Assembly (NCBI GenBank): GCA_945980015.1
Contig: CAMFQI010000073.1
Location: forward strand, 1 to 6,522
Origin: an uncultured Eubacterium sp.
Lineage (GTDB): Bacteria; Bacillota; Clostridia; Oscillospirales; Acutalibacteraceae
Length of the DNA: 6,522 bases
Direction: 5' to 3'
Position numbers and translations under genes: made by a program. The notes below the pieces were generated by a model. That model made no database searches and had not been told where the DNA came from. It saw only the letters and a list, made by a program, of their open reading frames with translations. This document shows positions 5,120 to 6,522 of this stretch, one piece after another; within the stretch, counting starts at the first letter, position 1, and each line of letters starts with the position of its first letter.

Positions 5120-6471
5120 CATTTTGTTGTTATTTCTTCCTTGTCGTTTATATAATCCTGCGCGCTGAATTCCTCAAAGCTTCCGCTTTCATCGGGCGCA
5201 AGCTGAATTGTGCCGTTTGCCATTCTGTATGTAGCCTCAATAAAGCCGAGAAGTATGAAGAATATCATCAGCTCCTTCGGTGATTGAAGAGTAAATTCAT
5301 AAAGCGACATCACCAAAAATCCAACAAACGAAGATGTATATAAAACGGCGTACGGTCTGTAAGCGTTGTTTTTCAAATAAAACAGTTTGACTAAATTTCG
5401 TATTGTGAAATAAATTGTTATTGCGGCGAGGATAATTCCGATTATTCCGCCCTCGGTTGCAATTTCGAGAAACAGATTGTGAGCGTGAGTTCTGTTAATA
5501 CCAAGCTGACTGATAATTTCCTGATGTATGTTTTCCGTTCCTGCGCCAAGACCCAGAAGCCAATTTTCACCGAACAAATCCGCACAAACCTTCCATATGG
5601 CAATTCTGTTGTTGTTTGAAGCAAGAAATTCGTTTCCGCCGGGAGCATTTTTGTATCTCAATGCAATCGTAAGCGGTATTCCGATTGCCAAAACAAATAT
5701 GAACGGAAGCAGTCTTTTGAAAATCTTTTTGTTGCTTACAAGCAGGGTGAAAATCGAAAGGGCAATAGCTATATACGCACCCCTTGATTCTGTGCAAAGC
5801 AGTCCGCCGAGTGAAAAAATGAGACATAGGCGGCTTATTTTTCTGTTGTGAGAGTGCTTGAAAAATACAGACGAAAAAGCGCAAAACGGCGTGGTTATAA
5901 CCAAAAACGTAGCCAAAATAAGCGGATTGTCGAAGGTTGCCGATGCCCTTGATTCGTAAGGGAAATTCACTATTTCAAACGGAAACAGACTGAAAATTTT
6001 GTCGTTAAATTCGTAAAACAGAGGATTTGCAACCCTGAAGCTCCACCAATCAGTATGAACCGACAGGTTATAGGTTACAAATTCCAAGACCGCAATAGCG
6101 CCGATTATTCCCGACGAATTATTCAAAGCGGTTATTGCGTTTTTCAGCTTATCCTTTTTGTTTACCGTATTTGCAACCTCAATAAACGCAAGAAAGCATC
6201 CCATCCACAGCAGACCTATAAGCGACGAGAGAATATGAGTATTGCTCCAAATTCCCGAGATTACCATATATCCCGTATACGCCATAAATGATTTTCCGAG
6301 CGCACCTATTTTTGCATTTCTGCCGGTTTTCTTAAAGTGGACAAGAAAGAAAATATAAAACACAAAGACGAACAGCGGGGCAATGTATTCCGGAAAAATA
6401 AACGAAGTGCCTATTATACCTAACAGTGCCGTAAAAAGCCGTTTGTCGCTGTTTATATCAGTTTTAAGCAT
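5119..6471 (-). CDS. O-antigen ligase/polymerase (Wzy_C) family membrane protein, 5' end near contig edge
   Basis: A 450-residue polytopic membrane protein of the O-antigen ligase/Wzy polymerase family, which transfers or polymerises lipid-linked polysaccharide on the outer face of the cytoplasmic membrane. About twelve helices are visible (for example 11-27, 28-45, 81-101, 110-133, 183-204, 229-246, 251-270, 334-358, 372-392 and 399-415). Family features: SRASATFDNPLILATFL (174-190 region), TESRGAY with R230, and a large extracytoplasmic loop (about 271-333) containing NNNRIAIW (R289), LGLGAGT (307-313) and THAHNLFLEIATEGG (H329, H331, E339). The C-terminal tail (about 417-450) is hydrophilic and acidic. 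In a Gram-positive host the product would be capsule, exopolysaccharide or wall-glycan assembly rather than LPS. An open frame continues upstream to GTG 6492, but bases from 6478 are sequencing adapter, so the residues MYKRQ are artificial. The first genomic Met is ATG 6471, with only 6 genomic bases before it and no visible SD, so a start farther upstream cannot be excluded. It converges on the ferredoxin. Confidence 0.87.
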   Translation of the reverse strand: MLKTDINSDKRLFTALLGIIGTSFIFPEYIAPLFVFVFYIFFLVHFKKTGRNAKIGALGKSFMAYTGYMVISGIWSNTHILSSLIGLLWMGCFLAFIEVANTVNKKDKLKNAITALNNSSGIIGAIAVLEFVTYNLSVHTDWWSFRVANPLFYEFNDKIFSLFPFEIVNFPYESRASATFDNPLILATFLVITTPFCAFSSVFFKHSHNRKISRLCLIFSLGGLLCTESRGAYIAIALSIFTLLVSNKKIFKRLLPFIFVLAIGIPLTIALRYKNAPGGNEFLASNNNRIAIWKVCADLFGENWLLGLGAGTENIHQEIISQLGINRTHAHNLFLEIATEGGIIGIILAAITIYFTIRNLVKLFYLKNNAYRPYAVLYTSSFVGFLVMSLYEFTLQSPKELMIFFILLGFIEATYRMANGTIQLAPDESGSFEEFSAQDYINDKEEITTK

Positions 6472-6477
6472 TAATTC

Positions 6478-6522
6478 CTGTCTCTTATACACATCTCCGA
6501 GCCCACGAGACGTAGAGGAATC
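6478..6522. other. Illumina Nextera (Tn5) adapter and i7 index; not genomic
   Basis: The 19-base Tn5 mosaic end CTGTCTCTTATACACATCT occupies 6478-6496. The rest of the Nextera read-2 adapter, CCGAGCCCACGAGAC, runs from 6497 to 6511. An 8-base index GTAGAGGA follows at 6512-6519, which I recall as Nextera i7 N712 as read in sequencing. ATC at 6520-6522 matches the first bases of the downstream P7 portion. The order and orientation are exactly those of read-through from an insert shorter than the read. These bases should be trimmed. Confidence 0.99.

Noticed and set aside
5528..5851. Plus-strand 107-residue frame opposite the O-antigen ligase-like gene
   Set aside because: It has no SD or recognisable domain, and the minus strand has a long continuous membrane-protein frame with family motifs.
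1..6477. CRISPR array, tRNA, rRNA, riboswitch, insertion sequence or prophage signals
   Set aside because: Reading both strands showed no spaced repeats, cloverleaf, transposase, integrase or attachment-site duplication; nearly all bases belong to the seven genes described.
6478..6496. Tn5 mosaic end as evidence of a natural transposon
   Set aside because: It is followed by synthetic adapter and index sequence, so it comes from library preparation rather than a mobile element.

Overview
The window looks like the end of a contig from a low-to-moderate GC Firmicute, most likely a gut-type member of the Clostridia (Oscillospiraceae/Ruminococcaceae-like; inferred from protein style, not proven). 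The reasons are purine-rich Shine-Dalgarno sites at most genes, two TTG starts, a classic 56-residue clostridial 2[4Fe-4S] ferredoxin, a Firmicutes-style citrate synthase, and the holB-ricT gene pair known from Bacillus and relatives. The last 45 bases are not genomic: they are an Illumina Nextera (Tn5) adapter with an i7 index, so biological sequence ends at about 6477.

Layout. Bases 23-4797 hold five tightly spaced plus-strand genes that look like one transcription unit. They are a citrate synthase, a 199-residue six-helix membrane protein of unknown function, a ten-helix AEC-family (auxin efflux carrier) transporter, the delta' subunit of DNA polymerase III (holB), and the iron-sulfur PSP1-domain protein RicT/YaaT. 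Gaps are 23, 2, 11 and 32 bases, with no terminator in any of them. The promoter of this unit lies upstream of the window. Bases 4798-4889 carry a well-formed promoter and a 5'-UTR dyad, followed by the small ferredoxin gene (4890-5060), which is too short for many gene callers. A perfect 10-bp hairpin at 5091-5119 terminates the ferredoxin and also serves the convergent minus-strand gene, an O-antigen ligase/polymerase-family membrane protein (5119-6471) whose 5' end abuts the adapter.

How the genes fit together. Citrate synthase makes citrate from oxaloacetate and acetyl-CoA, and in anaerobic Clostridia this mostly feeds glutamate synthesis. The adjacent AEC transporter belongs to a family that includes organic-acid carriers, so a link to citrate-derived acids is possible but is only an inference from position. 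holB and ricT are a conserved housekeeping pair (replication clamp loader; RNA maturation and developmental control in Bacillus). The ferredoxin is a separate, probably strongly expressed electron carrier. The O-antigen ligase-like protein acts in surface polysaccharide synthesis or transfer and is unrelated to its neighbours.

I found no mobile element, CRISPR array, tRNA or rRNA, and no convincing new system. The points most worth a second look are the adapter read-through with its false 'MYKRQ' N-terminus, the dyad at the predicted 5' end of the ferredoxin mRNA, the degenerate Walker B and SRC motifs of delta', and the unknown membrane protein placed between citrate synthase and the transporter.
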